34,525 bases of DNA from Eubacteriales bacterium (GTDB lineage: Bacteria; Bacillota; Clostridia; Lachnospirales; Lachnospiraceae), in the NCBI GenBank assembly GCA_030539395.1, contig JAUNSC010000034.1, forward strand, positions 1 to 34,525, written 5' to 3'. Position numbers and translations under genes: made by a program. Below, piece after piece: positions 6,693 through 15,093 of the stretch. The first letter of the stretch is position 1, and the number at the start of each line of letters is the position of its first letter. Under the pieces are notes generated by a model. It had not been told where the DNA came from. It saw only the letters and a program-made list of their open reading frames with translations, and did not search any database.

Positions 6693-7287
6693 ATTTGAAT
6701 TTCTTGCCCTGCTTCGGGAGCGGCTGGAAGGGCTTCCCAAAGAAGATATTGAAAAGTCACTGGATTACTATAGTGAGATGATAGATGACAGTGTGGAAGA
6801 CGGATTGACAGAAGCAGCAGCCGTCAGTGCAATAGGCCCGGTCGATGAGATAGTATCCCAGATTCTAATGGAGACATCTTTACCCAAACTGGTAAAAGCA
6901 AAAGTGAAACCGCAAAAGGCACTGAGAATATGGGAGATTGTTTTGCTGGTTCTGGGATCACCGGTATGGATTCCGCTTTTGCTGGCGGCTGGCTGCATTG
7001 TCCTGTCACTATATATTGTCCTGTGGTCAGGGATTATTGTGCTGTATGCGGGTGTTGTTTCCTGCGCTGCAGGTGCAGCAGGAGGTGTTTTTGGAGCGGC
7101 AGCACTTGCAGGCACAAGCCATTTTTTCCAGGCTGTATTGTTTTTGGGCGGAGGCCTGATATTTGTTGGTATCACAATCCTTTTTTCCCTGGGAGTCAAT
7201 CAGATCGCTAAGGGAGCAGCAATTCTCAGCAAACAGATTCTGTTTGGCATTAAAGCGTGTTTTATCAGAAAGGAGACTGTATTATGA
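6685..7287 (+). CDS. DUF1700 (HAAS-domain) membrane protein
   Basis: This 200-residue protein begins with the HAAS/DUF1700 helical region (residues 1-65: a segment close to FLALLRERLEGLPKEDIEKS followed by YYSEMIDDSVEDGL), followed by several hydrophobic segments between about 80 and 185. I prefer the ATG at 6685, which lies 7 bases after GGAG; the in-frame ATG at 6679 is too close to that site. The start lies inside the last codons of padR, so the pair is coupled. DUF1700 proteins are thought to act with their PadR and DUF4097 neighbours at the membrane, but no enzymatic role is established. Confidence 0.88.
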   Translation: MNKFEFLALLRERLEGLPKEDIEKSLDYYSEMIDDSVEDGLTEAAAVSAIGPVDEIVSQILMETSLPKLVKAKVKPQKALRIWEIVLLVLGSPVWIPLLLAAGCIVLSLYIVLWSGIIVLYAGVVSCAAGAAGGVFGAAALAGTSHFFQAVLFLGGGLIFVGITILFSLGVNQIAKGAAILSKQILFGIKACFIRKETVL

Positions 7288-8138
7288 AAGAGATGAAAAA
7301 AAGGCTGATCACGGCATCGGCTGTGTGCATTGGTGCAGGAGTAATCATTTCATTTGGTGCGCTGGCTGCCGTTGGTTTTGATCTGTCAAAATTAAATACA
7401 GTGGAGATTGTAACCAATACTTATAGTGTAGAGAACAGTTTTAAAAAAATCAGTATTGAAGAACCTTTGTACGATGTTGTATTTGTTCCTTCACAGGACG
7501 GAAACAGCAGAGTTGTCTGTGCGGCAGAAGATAACATTTCCTATACAGTTGAAGTGGAAAACGATACACTGGTAATTGAATGTGAGGATAACAGTAAGTG
7601 GTATGACCATATAGGAATTTATACAGGTGAAATGGGAATGACCATATATCTTTCGGAAAAAGAATATGATTTCCTTTCTGTTAAAGGAAAAAGCAGTGAT
7701 ATTGAGATCCCGGCAGATTTCTGTTTTGCTGATATCGAAATCAAAAATACCAGCGGTGGAGTAGATTTACAGGCGGCTGTAAAGAATGACCTGAATATCA
7801 CAGTTTCCAGCGGGGATATTAATCTGGAAGGAATTGAGTGTAAAAATATTACTGTCAATTGTACCAGCGGTGAGGTGGACCTTTTGGATGTGATTGCTTC
7901 TGAGAATATCGCTATAGAAAGCAGCAGCGGGGATGTGACCCTGCGGGGAAGTGATGCAGATTCTCTTCAGATTAGAACAACCAGCGGTGAGGTGTCCGGA
8001 ACACTTCTTACAGACAAGGTATTTATTGTGGATACAGGAAGTGGAGAGATTGACATTCCGGAGTCTGCAGAAGGCGGCAAATGTGAAGTGAAGACTTCCA
8101 GCGGGGACATCAATATGTCTGTCAGACCGAATCAGTAA
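7284..8138 (+). CDS. DUF4097 repeat protein, membrane-anchored
   Basis: This 284-residue protein has an N-terminal membrane anchor or signal (residues about 6-33) and a C-terminal region of seven repeats of roughly 20 residues, each with a [S/T/G]SG[D/E/G][I/V] turn (for example SSGDINLEG, TSGEVDLLD, SSGDVTLRG). This is the DUF4097 beta-solenoid, so the body probably sits outside the membrane. The start at 7284 follows AAAGGAGA; the frame from 7257 would begin inside the DUF1700 gene without a ribosome site. It is the last gene of the padR operon and is followed by a strong terminator. Its molecular function is not known. Confidence 0.88.
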   Translation: MKEMKKRLITASAVCIGAGVIISFGALAAVGFDLSKLNTVEIVTNTYSVENSFKKISIEEPLYDVVFVPSQDGNSRVVCAAEDNISYTVEVENDTLVIECEDNSKWYDHIGIYTGEMGMTIYLSEKEYDFLSVKGKSSDIEIPADFCFADIEIKNTSGGVDLQAAVKNDLNITVSSGDINLEGIECKNITVNCTSGEVDLLDVIASENIAIESSSGDVTLRGSDADSLQIRTTSGEVSGTLLTDKVFIVDTGSGEIDIPESAEGGKCEVKTSSGDINMSVRPNQ

Positions 8139-8165
8139 ATTTAAGTATTGAGAATATGAGAAAAG

Positions 8166-8225
8166 ACCCGGGCAGAGACTGAAGGGAGCATACCAAAATT
8201 GTCTCTGTCCGGGTTTTTCTTTTTT
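8166..8225. terminator. Strong bidirectional terminator
   Basis: A 14-bp stem (8166-8179 with 8201-8214, one G-U pair) is followed by a long T run on the plus strand and preceded by AAAAG, which gives CTTTT on the minus strand. It sits between the convergent DUF4097 and DUF2383 genes and can serve both. Confidence 0.88.
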
Positions 8226-8236
8226 CTGCCAAAGTG

Positions 8237-8668
8237 TTACAGGTAGCAGCGCAAATCTCTGCACAGCTGTTCTTCTATGGAAACCAGACGATTGCAGATT
8301 TCCTTTGAGGTATGGTCGGCAGCCTGATACTGGTTCAGATATTTGTGAAGAGATTTGATTCCCATATTGCATCCGTCTGTCAGCAGGTCGGCAACGGTAG
8401 AATCATCTTCATTTATGGTAAGTTTCATGTTAGTTTTCATCCATGACATGCTTTTGGCTATTGTACCCGGCTCTTTTTCCTCGCTGTGGTGCTGTTCAAG
8501 CTGTGTATGGATTTCATTGCACAGCTTCTCATGATGGCTTTTGCTTTCTGCTAACAGTTTGCGCATATCTGAATTTTGCACCCGGTCAAGTACTTCATCA
8601 ATGGATGATACGGCCATCTTTGTTCCGGCATCACATTCTTTTAATAAACAAATCGTATCTTTTTCCAT
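8237..8668 (-). CDS. DUF2383-like ferritin-like four-helix protein
   Basis: This 143-residue, wholly helical, acidic protein is rich in paired Glu and His (SHHEKLCNEIH, EQHHSEEKE). The pattern fits the DUF2383/PF09537 ferritin-like helical bundle family. I chose the start at 8668 because GGAGG precedes it by about 7 bases; the longer frame from 8734 lacks a ribosome site. These proteins often occur alone, and no metal chemistry has been shown for most. It is monocistronic, ends in a shared terminator, and is divergent from the DUF554 gene. The family assignment is moderate because motifs in this family are weak. Confidence 0.72.
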   Translation of the reverse strand: MEKDTICLLKECDAGTKMAVSSIDEVLDRVQNSDMRKLLAESKSHHEKLCNEIHTQLEQHHSEEKEPGTIAKSMSWMKTNMKLTINEDDSTVADLLTDGCNMGIKSLHKYLNQYQAADHTSKEICNRLVSIEEQLCRDLRCYL

Positions 8669-8735
8669 AGTTGCCCTCCGTGAGATTTTTATTTTTAGTC
8701 TGCCCGGATTGCAGAAAAATATGTGGCTGCACATC

Positions 8736-8764
8736 TTGATTATCTGGATAAAATCGCGTATGAT
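8736..8764 (+). promoter_or_regulatory. Sigma-A promoter of DUF554 gene
   Basis: TTGATT (8736-8741) and TATGAT (8759-8764) are 17 bp apart, and the start codon follows at 8798. This is a good match to the vegetative consensus in the divergent intergenic region. Confidence 0.6.
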
Positions 8765-8797
8765 ATGGTTATTATTACATAGGCGGAAGAAAATGAT

Positions 8798-9523
8798 ATG
8801 ATTGGACTTGGAACAATAATAAATACAGTTTGTATTATAGCCGGAGGTTTTGCCGGCTGTTTTTTTGGCAGATACCTCAAAGACAGCAGTCAGGATACTT
8901 TGTGTAAGGCATGCGGGGTCAGTACTCTTTTTATTGGAAGCGCAGGTGCGATGGAAGGCATGCTGAAGATCGAGAATGGAGCGCTTGGAAGCGGCAGGTC
9001 GATGTTTGTCGTAATTTGTCTGGCTTTAGGGGCCTTTATCGGTGAGATTATTGATATAGAGGAAGGATTTGAGCGATTCGGAGAATGGCTCAAGATTAAG
9101 ACCGGAAATGCAAAAGACAGGGATTTTGTTAATGGATTTGTTACAGCATCTCTTACTGTGTGCATCGGGGCAATGGCAATTGTGGGATCGATACAGGATG
9201 GTATCATGGGAGATTATTCGATTTTGGCAACGAAGGCTATTCTTGACCTGATCATTATTATGGTTATGACCTGCTCCATGGGAAAAGGCTGTGTATTTTC
9301 AGCAATTCCTGTTTTTTTGTTTGAAGGAGTGATGACACTGCTGGCAAGACTTATCAAACCTGTTATGACGGAAGCGGCGTTGATGAATCTGTCTTTGATT
9401 GGATCTGTTTTGATTTTCTGTGTAGGGATCAATCTTGTCTGGGGCAAAAAAATCCGTGTTGCGAATCTGCTGCCGTCTGTTGTTCTGGCGGTGATTGGTG
9501 CTTTTTTACCGATTGACATATAA
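8798..9523 (+). CDS. DUF554 integral membrane protein
   Basis: This 241-residue membrane protein with about seven hydrophobic segments matches the DUF554 (YdfK/YqgA-like) family. It starts IGLGTIINTVCIIAGGFAG, has the family-typical GALIGE-like loop (here GAFIGEIIDIEEGFERFG), and carries FVTASLTVCIGAMAIVGSIQ and a C-terminal GSVLIFCVGINLVWGKKIRV. All parts are present. A vegetative promoter lies 34 bp upstream of the start. Members are predicted transporters or channels without a proven substrate. Confidence 0.92.
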   Translation: MIGLGTIINTVCIIAGGFAGCFFGRYLKDSSQDTLCKACGVSTLFIGSAGAMEGMLKIENGALGSGRSMFVVICLALGAFIGEIIDIEEGFERFGEWLKIKTGNAKDRDFVNGFVTASLTVCIGAMAIVGSIQDGIMGDYSILATKAILDLIIIMVMTCSMGKGCVFSAIPVFLFEGVMTLLARLIKPVMTEAALMNLSLIGSVLIFCVGINLVWGKKIRVANLLPSVVLAVIGAFLPIDI

Positions 9524-9591
9524 GGCAGGCTGGTGAATTTCAAATGAATAATATAGAAAATTTTAAAAAGTAATCTGAGAGGATGATGTAA

Positions 9592-10131
9592 ATGATGATC
9601 AGAAAAGCAGCAGAAAATGATTTGCAGCAGATAGAGGAGATTTATTCAGATATTCATACAGAAGAAGAACAGGGACGTGTTACGATTGGCTGGGACAGAA
9701 ATGTTTATCCAATTCGGGAGACTGCACAGGCAGCTCTGCAAAGAGGAGATCTGTTTGCTGCGGAGGATGATGGCAGGCTTGTGGGAACAGCAATCATTAA
9801 CCGGCAGCAGGTGGATGTCTATAAAGAGGGAAAGTGGCAGTATCCGGCATCCGATGATGAAGTAATGGTGCTGCATACGCTTGTTATCTCGCCAAAAGTT
9901 TCGGGAAAAGGATATGGAAAGAAATTTGTTCGATTCTATGAGCAGTATGCGTTGAAAAATGGCTGTTCCTGTCTGAGAATGGATACCAACGAGAGGAACC
10001 TCCGTGCCAGGGCAATGTACCGAAAACTCGGATATAATGAGATCGGCACTGTGCCCTGTGTTTTTAACGGCATAGAGGGTGTTGGGCTGGTGCTGCTGGA
10101 GAAGAAAATCTGCGGTGAATTTTCAAAATAG
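9592..10131 (+). CDS. GNAT-family N-acetyltransferase
   Basis: This 179-residue single-domain GNAT enzyme has the beta-4 strand and acetyl-CoA loop VISPKVSGKGYGKKFV (pyrophosphate loop GKGYGK at 105-110) and the C-terminal NLRARAMYRKLGYNEIG motif found in most members. The N-terminus MMIRKAAENDLQQIEEIYSD is also typical. GAGAGGA precedes the ATG. It lies 68 bases after the DUF554 gene with no clear terminator between, so it may be cotranscribed. The acceptor, whether small molecule or protein N-terminus, cannot be deduced. Confidence 0.92.
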   Translation: MMIRKAAENDLQQIEEIYSDIHTEEEQGRVTIGWDRNVYPIRETAQAALQRGDLFAAEDDGRLVGTAIINRQQVDVYKEGKWQYPASDDEVMVLHTLVISPKVSGKGYGKKFVRFYEQYALKNGCSCLRMDTNERNLRARAMYRKLGYNEIGTVPCVFNGIEGVGLVLLEKKICGEFSK

Positions 10132-10149
10132 TATTGTGGACCCCGGGAA

Positions 10150-11334
10150 TTAGTTTTTCTTAAATTTTATCTCAATACTGCAGATTTCACTCTTTGTTCC
10201 CACACGCATATTGGGGCCGAAGACGCCGACTCCGGATGTGACAATATTGTGCATATTACCTTTTTTCAGATAGCCGTAAGCGTTTTCCCAGAAGAAATTG
10301 ATCGTAATATTTCCGGGGAAAATTTGTCCGTCGTGTGTGTGACCGCACAGATCCAGATCCACGCCGGCCTCTGATAATTCATCCAGCTCGTCAGGTTCAT
10401 GGTCAATGACGATAAGGGGTTTATCCGGGGCGGCCTGAGCGGCAAGTTCTGCAGGTGTTTTGCGTTTTTCAATACCCCGTCCGGGACGTTCTTTGTCGGC
10501 TCTGCCATACAGATAAAAACTGTCGTCGATTAATACGCCTTTATCCCGCAGCAGGATAATTCCGGCATCTTCTACAAAAGCGTCCATTCTTGGATCGCTT
10601 TCTTTTTTCTCAGTTTGATCAAAAGTGAATCCCGCCAGGATCTTTTCCTGGATATCATGATTTCCATAGCAGGCGTATACACCGCATGTACTTTCAATAT
10701 CACGAAGTGTGTCAGCAATTTTGTCGGGATCTTTTAAAGCGTCAAAGTCATTGTCAAAAAAATCTCCCGCAATGACTACAAGGTCAGGTTTTTGGGCATT
10801 GATTTTTTTTACCATCTGTTTCATCTGAGCATTTCCCATGTTATAACCCAGATGAAGATCGGCAGTCAGTACGACTTTCATGGAATCGTACCCGCCGCAT
10901 TCTTTATTGATAAAAACGGTGTATGGCGTTACCTGGATGTGTCTCGCGTGGAAGTAGCCGTATATTGTCAGAGCGGCAATAATGATAATGCATATTGTTC
11001 CGTTTGCGATAAACAATCTGGGTGAAGACAGCTTTTCCGGATTTATTTTTATCACATGTTTCAGAAGAATGCGCACAAGGTCAGCGAAGGCAACTGTCAG
11101 AAGTATATAGGCTATCATTCCAAACCAGATATTGGAAACATGCTTCAGCCAGCGTATGGGGAACAGAAAGGCAAACAGGATGGACAGTGCAAAAAAGCTG
11201 TATATAATGAGTGTCACAGCTCCGAACTGCCATTTTTCAAAATAATGTGAGCAGGCACTCATATACCGCATAAACCATAAGAAAATGTATGCATTTAGTG
11301 CGATATATACAGGTGCCAGAAAAATGGCTATCAT
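10150..11334 (-). CDS. Membrane-anchored metallophosphoesterase (YaeI/YkuE-like)
   Basis: This 394-residue protein has four N-terminal membrane helices (about 1-24, 37-60, 67-90, 108-128) and then a calcineurin-like phosphoesterase domain. The metal-ligand motifs are all present: TADLHLG (Asp159-x-His161), VVIAGDFFDND (Gly190-Asp191), YGNHDI, IDHEPDE and CGHTHDGQ. The start at 11334 overlaps the stop of the HD-domain gene as ATGA, so the two are translationally coupled; the frame from 11352 would start inside the HD gene. YkuE/YaeI relatives act on lipid or nucleotide phosphates at the membrane surface. The substrate is not predictable here. Confidence 0.9.
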   Translation of the reverse strand: MIAIFLAPVYIALNAYIFLWFMRYMSACSHYFEKWQFGAVTLIIYSFFALSILFAFLFPIRWLKHVSNIWFGMIAYILLTVAFADLVRILLKHVIKINPEKLSSPRLFIANGTICIIIIAALTIYGYFHARHIQVTPYTVFINKECGGYDSMKVVLTADLHLGYNMGNAQMKQMVKKINAQKPDLVVIAGDFFDNDFDALKDPDKIADTLRDIESTCGVYACYGNHDIQEKILAGFTFDQTEKKESDPRMDAFVEDAGIILLRDKGVLIDDSFYLYGRADKERPGRGIEKRKTPAELAAQAAPDKPLIVIDHEPDELDELSEAGVDLDLCGHTHDGQIFPGNITINFFWENAYGYLKKGNMHNIVTSGVGVFGPNMRVGTKSEICSIEIKFKKN

Positions 11335-12101
11335 AATTGTTCCCTTCTGCAATATGCAATTGCTTCCTGTTTGATACGCTCCATCTTTTCAGCAGTTTTT
11401 TGATTGCTGTAAGGGATGCGGTCAATATTGCTTTCAATATAATTATGTTCCAGTACATAACGGCAGCTGGCAGGAAAATTGAAATCAAAAATAAATGCAA
11501 TATAGGAGACCCACATATCCATTTTGGTGTGCCGGTCTTCCTTTTTTATCTGATGATGAGCAAGAAATTCTGCCAGAATATTATCACTTATCTCTTCACC
11601 CCCAAGTTCTTCAGCTGAAATGTCCAGCATTGCAGGAATGGGATCAACGGCTTTGACGCGGAAGTTGTCCAGTTTGTCAGCATCCCGGATAATCTGTGCG
11701 TGCAGAAGAGCGCGGCCGGAAAGGGAGGAATCAATGGCGTACAGACTGTGATTTTTAATAGCGTGGCAGATGATGTCGTCATACTTATCAGTGTCAATAA
11801 AATCCCGGATATGTCCGTCTGAAAATAAAACTTTAAGGCCGCATTCGGCATGGGACATCAGGTTATCGTCATAGCTGTTGAACAGTGTCAGCTGTTCAAA
11901 ACGGCCGATATCATGCAGCAGGCCAATAAGCAGAGCAAGATTTTTTTCATTTTCATCCAGTTGAAGAGAATCAGCCAGATACCCGGAGGCTTTCATAACG
12001 GCATAAGTATGGCGGATTTTGAGCGCAATTTTGGGATCCCGGGTATCGTAGGACTTTAAATATTGGATAAATGCCTTTTTGGCATGATTTATTGAAATCA
12101 T
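11331..12101 (-). CDS. HD-domain metal-dependent phosphohydrolase
   Basis: This 256-residue HD-superfamily protein has first ligand His31 (KIRHTYAV), the His63-Asp64 pair in LLHDIGRFEQ, further histidines in SHAECG and HAIKNHS, and the closing Asp in IIRDADKLDNF. All expected metal ligands are visible, so it should be active as a phosphohydrolase, probably on nucleotides. AGGA lies about 10 bases before the ATG, and a near-consensus promoter lies 42 bp upstream. It is the first gene of a two-gene operon with the metallophosphoesterase. Confidence 0.9.
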   Translation of the reverse strand: MISINHAKKAFIQYLKSYDTRDPKIALKIRHTYAVMKASGYLADSLQLDENEKNLALLIGLLHDIGRFEQLTLFNSYDDNLMSHAECGLKVLFSDGHIRDFIDTDKYDDIICHAIKNHSLYAIDSSLSGRALLHAQIIRDADKLDNFRVKAVDPIPAMLDISAEELGGEEISDNILAEFLAHHQIKKEDRHTKMDMWVSYIAFIFDFNFPASCRYVLEHNYIESNIDRIPYSNQKTAEKMERIKQEAIAYCRREQL

Positions 12102-12142
12102 GGGTAAGAAATCCTTTCGCAGTTGTTTCTTAATCTTTTCTC

Positions 12143-12171
12143 ATTATATAATTTGAGGATGGGGAGGTCAA
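12143..12171 (-). promoter_or_regulatory. Sigma-A promoter of HD/phosphoesterase operon
   Basis: Read on the minus strand, TTGACC (12171-12166) and TATAAT (12148-12143) are separated by 17 bp, 42 bp before the HD gene. This is a strong vegetative promoter, and it is back to back with the promoter of the asparagine-synthetase-like gene. Confidence 0.8.
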
Positions 12172-12189
12172 TTTAAAAATAATATACGG

Positions 12190-12218
12190 TTGTTATTGGG
12201 GGGAATTTGATTTATAAT
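12190..12218 (+). promoter_or_regulatory. Promoter of asparagine-synthetase-like gene
   Basis: TTGTTA (12190-12195) and TATAAT (12213-12218) are 17 bp apart, and the ATG at 12259 follows after a GAGAGG ribosome site. The promoter position shows that the short N-terminus of the downstream protein is genuine, because no coding sequence for a longer start lies upstream. Confidence 0.75.
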
Positions 12219-12258
12219 AAAAAATGTCAGGAATTTCAAATGATGAGAGGTTACACAG

Positions 12259-13797
12259 ATGATTACAGTAAAAGAATACAGAGGACATATACGGAATTGG
12301 GAGGCACTCTGCGGGGAACTGGAAATAGATAAGAACTTATCCAGGGAAGCGCGGGAAGAGGCCATACTTATAAAGGCTTATGAAACATGGGGATATCAGA
12401 TGGCGGACCATATGTATGGAATGTTTGCCTTTGCCCTGTGGGATGACAGTGAAAAGAAGCTGTTCTGCCTGCGTGATCAGTTCGGAACAAAGCCTTTTTA
12501 TTATTATATTGCGGAAGACGGTGAGATTCTTTACGGAACAATGATCCGCCAGATCCTTGAGCAGCCGGGATTTGTAAAAGAGCTTAATGAAGAAATGCTT
12601 CAGTTATATCTGACACTGACTTATGTGGCTGGAGAGAACACTTTCTTCAAGGGCCTGAAGAAGCTGATGCCGGGGCATTACCTGATATGGCAAGATGGCA
12701 AGATGGAAATTACACGTTACTGGACTCCCCAATTTCATCCGGATGAGAGCAAATCGCTGGAGGACTGGGCTGATGAAATTCACAGCACGCTTCTTGATAT
12801 TATGCCGGAAGTGAAGGCGAAGGATGAGACCGTTGAGTCTTTTCTGTCAGGCGGAGTGGATTCATCGTATGTCCTGGCAGTATCTGATGCCGGGGAAGCT
12901 GATTCCTGCGGTTATGATGAAGAGCGTTTTGATGAATCCAGAGTAGCGGCAGTGACAGCGGATCTTCTTGGGGTGAAACACAATGTGTGCCGTGTTACAC
13001 CGGAAGATTTTTTCGGAGTCGTTCCCTATGTAATGTACAATATGGAGCAGCCTTTGGGTGATGCTTCTGCAATTGTATTTACCCTGGGGTGCAACGCAGC
13101 AGCGCAGCACACAAAAATCTGTTATTCAGGAGAGGGCGCGGATGAATTTTTCGGCGGTTATAATATGTACCGCAATGCAGAGCGCTACGGCGATAATCTG
13201 AAAACTTTCTATGTGGGCAACACCATGATCATGAAAGAAGATGAGAAGAAGAAGATTCTGAAAAATTATTATGAAGGAGTTCTTCCAATTGATCTCGCTA
13301 AAGGAATTTATGAGGAGACAGAGGGCCTTGATCCGCTGACCAAAATGTCTGATGTAGATATCCAGATTTGGCTGGAAGGCGACATTTATCTGAATGTAGA
13401 TAAGATGAGTACGGCAGCAGGCCTTGAAATCCGTATGCCGCTTACGGACCGGAGAATTTTTGATATTGCATCCCGTATGCCGTCAAGGTATAAAGTGAAC
13501 GATGAGCAGAACAAAGTGGCATTTCGTACTGCTGCGGCAAAAGTACTTCCGGAGGAAATCGCATTCCGTAAGAAGCTCGGTTTCATTGTGCCAATCCGTA
13601 TCTGGATGGCAGACGAGCGTTATAATCAGGATGTGCGGGCGAAATTCCACAGTGAGATGGCGGCTAAGTTCTTTAATATGGAAGAAATCAATGCTATTTT
13701 TGATGACTACATCGGAGGGAATTCCGATAACTGGAGAAAGGTATGGACAATTTATACTTTCCTTGTATGGTATGAAGAATATTTTGTGAAGAGATGA
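12259..13797 (+). CDS. Asparagine-synthetase-like protein lacking the glutaminase Cys
   Basis: This 512-residue protein has the C-terminal AsnB synthetase domain intact: PP-loop SGGVDSS (197-203), CYSGEGADEFFGGY, and EIRMPLTDRRI. The N-terminal class II glutamine amidotransferase domain is cut short. Normal AsnB begins Met-Cys-Gly with Cys2 as nucleophile and reaches a YNGEIYNYRELREEL-like segment near residue 75-85. Here the protein starts just before that point (YRGHIRNWEALCGELE, 7-22), so the nucleophile and oxyanion loops are absent. The promoter and GAGAGG site place the start firmly. It may use free ammonia, accept another amine donor, or have changed role. A NifX-like gene follows 16 bp later in the same operon. 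Confidence 0.88.
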   Translation: MITVKEYRGHIRNWEALCGELEIDKNLSREAREEAILIKAYETWGYQMADHMYGMFAFALWDDSEKKLFCLRDQFGTKPFYYYIAEDGEILYGTMIRQILEQPGFVKELNEEMLQLYLTLTYVAGENTFFKGLKKLMPGHYLIWQDGKMEITRYWTPQFHPDESKSLEDWADEIHSTLLDIMPEVKAKDETVESFLSGGVDSSYVLAVSDAGEADSCGYDEERFDESRVAAVTADLLGVKHNVCRVTPEDFFGVVPYVMYNMEQPLGDASAIVFTLGCNAAAQHTKICYSGEGADEFFGGYNMYRNAERYGDNLKTFYVGNTMIMKEDEKKKILKNYYEGVLPIDLAKGIYEETEGLDPLTKMSDVDIQIWLEGDIYLNVDKMSTAAGLEIRMPLTDRRIFDIASRMPSRYKVNDEQNKVAFRTAAAKVLPEEIAFRKKLGFIVPIRIWMADERYNQDVRAKFHSEMAAKFFNMEEINAIFDDYIGGNSDNWRKVWTIYTFLVWYEEYFVKR

Positions 13798-13813
13798 AAG
13801 GAGTAAACAGAAA

Positions 13814-14221
13814 ATGAAAGTAGCAGTAACTTATGAAAACGGACAGATTTTCCAGCATTTCGGACACACGGCACAGTTTAAGCTGTACGAGGTGGAAAAC
13901 GGACAGATTGTGAAAGAACAGGTAGTAGATACTCTGGGAAGCGGACATGGAGCACTGGCTGGATTTCTGGTAAATTCAGGAGTTGATACACTTATCTGCG
14001 GCGGGATTGGCGGTGGTGCCCAGGCTGCTCTGGCTGAAGCCGGTATCAGGCTTTTCGGCGGCGTATCAGGTGATGCAGATGCAGCGGTTAAAGCGCTGGC
14101 AGAAGGAAATCTGGCATATAATCCGAATGTTCAGTGCAGCCATCATAATCATGAGGGACATGGACATTCCTGTGGAGAACATCACTGCGGTGAAGACAAA
14201 CATGGATGTACAGGTCACTAA
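13814..14221 (+). CDS. NifB/NifX-family protein with His/Cys-rich tail
   Basis: This 135-residue protein has an N-terminal dinitrogenase iron-molybdenum cofactor biosynthesis fold (PF02579, residues 1-103; QHFGHTAQFKLYEVENGQI and DTLICGGIGGGAQAALAEAGI are typical) and a tail that in 28 residues contains nine His and four Cys (108-135). Such small proteins occur widely in non-nitrogen-fixing anaerobes and are not evidence of nitrogenase. The tail looks like a metal-binding or metal-storage segment. The ribosome site is AAAGGAG. The gene lies 16 bp after the asparagine-synthetase-like gene and is surely cotranscribed with it. Its physiological partner is not known. Confidence 0.87.
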   Translation: MKVAVTYENGQIFQHFGHTAQFKLYEVENGQIVKEQVVDTLGSGHGALAGFLVNSGVDTLICGGIGGGAQAALAEAGIRLFGGVSGDADAAVKALAEGNLAYNPNVQCSHHNHEGHGHSCGEHHCGEDKHGCTGH

Positions 14222-14272
14222 AGAGAAGAATGAAAATAAATTACTGTAAGATCGAAAAAGGAGGAAAAGTCA

Positions 14273-14983
14273 ATGAAAAAGATGTACCGTCACTTAATAA
14301 CAATTATAGCAATTTTTGCGATGGTAATGGGTGCTTCCTCCATTGCGGGCGCTGATCAAAAAGCGGCAACAGCATACAAAGTTAAGGTTGACAGCGGATA
14401 TCTGGCGCTCAGATCCAAACCGGCCTATGATTCTTCAAATGAGATCGGTCAACTCTATACGGGGGATACTTTCTATGTGATGGATGATGGTGATTCGCAA
14501 TACTGGTATGGATACACAGAAGATCAGAAAGCCGGTTACGTGAATAAAGATTATCTTGTGGCAGATACAGGTTCTGCCACCGGAATTGCTGCGGGAATCA
14601 AGGTGCGCAACACCTCAAGTGATTCCATATTGGAGACAGATGTCTTCGAACTGTATCTTCCTCTGGATATTAAATGGGAATGTGAGATTGTAAATGAAAA
14701 TACGCTTAACTTTTTCTACAATCGGGCAAAAGATGCCGGATATGGCGGAAAGTTCCTGACATTGAAATCCTATGACTGGAGTGCAAATGATTATTCTGAT
14801 TTCCCGGACTGGAAGATTGCCGGGTTAAGTAACGATAAGAAATATGTCGCTGTTTTTCCGACTGATTTGCAGTATGACGCGACAGATTCCGTGCAAAAAG
14901 ATGAATACAGCCGTCTGCTTTCCATTGTAAAACGGATGGACACGGAATCTAGAAGCGGAGATAATCCGTTTCATGTAAAATGA
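14273..14983 (+). CDS. Secreted SH3b-domain protein
   Basis: This 236-residue exported protein has a signal peptide at residues 1-27 (basic MKKMYRH, a hydrophobic core, then SSIAGADQK with likely cleavage after GA) and a bacterial SH3 domain at about 35-97 (YLALRSKPAYDSSNEIGQLY, then WYGYTEDQKAGYVNKDYL). The remaining 135 residues are an unrecognised domain with many aromatic residues. SH3b domains commonly bind peptidoglycan or act as targeting modules. A strong AAGGAGG site precedes the ATG. It follows the NifX-like gene by 51 bases, so shared transcription is possible. It ends before a bidirectional hairpin. Confidence 0.85.
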   Translation: MKKMYRHLITIIAIFAMVMGASSIAGADQKAATAYKVKVDSGYLALRSKPAYDSSNEIGQLYTGDTFYVMDDGDSQYWYGYTEDQKAGYVNKDYLVADTGSATGIAAGIKVRNTSSDSILETDVFELYLPLDIKWECEIVNENTLNFFYNRAKDAGYGGKFLTLKSYDWSANDYSDFPDWKIAGLSNDKKYVAVFPTDLQYDATDSVQKDEYSRLLSIVKRMDTESRSGDNPFHVK

Positions 14984-14989
14984 GAAAAG

Positions 14990-15031
14990 GAAAATCCTGC
15001 AGTTCAAAGAATATTGGACTGCAGGATTTTC
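14990..15031. terminator. Bidirectional terminator hairpin
   Basis: GAAAATCCTGCAGTTC (14990-15005) pairs with GGACTGCAGGATTTTC (15016-15031), about 16 bp with one wobble, around a 10-base loop. T-rich sequence flanks it on both strands. It lies between the convergent SH3b and multicopper oxidase genes and can end both transcripts. Confidence 0.7.
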
Positions 15032-15093
15032 AGGTTTATATTTTTGAAAACATTCTGCCGGGGCAGATAGTTTCCGGTGGAAACCAGATTAAA

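Noticed and set aside
7750-8115. CRISPR-like or tandem DNA repeats
   Set aside because: The CCAGCGG recurrences encode the DUF4097 protein repeat and have no constant-length repeats or unique spacers.
13814-14221. Nitrogenase-related locus, because of the NifB/NifX fold
   Set aside because: No nifHDK, nifE/N or nifB radical-SAM gene is near. Stand-alone proteins of this fold are common in anaerobes that do not fix nitrogen.
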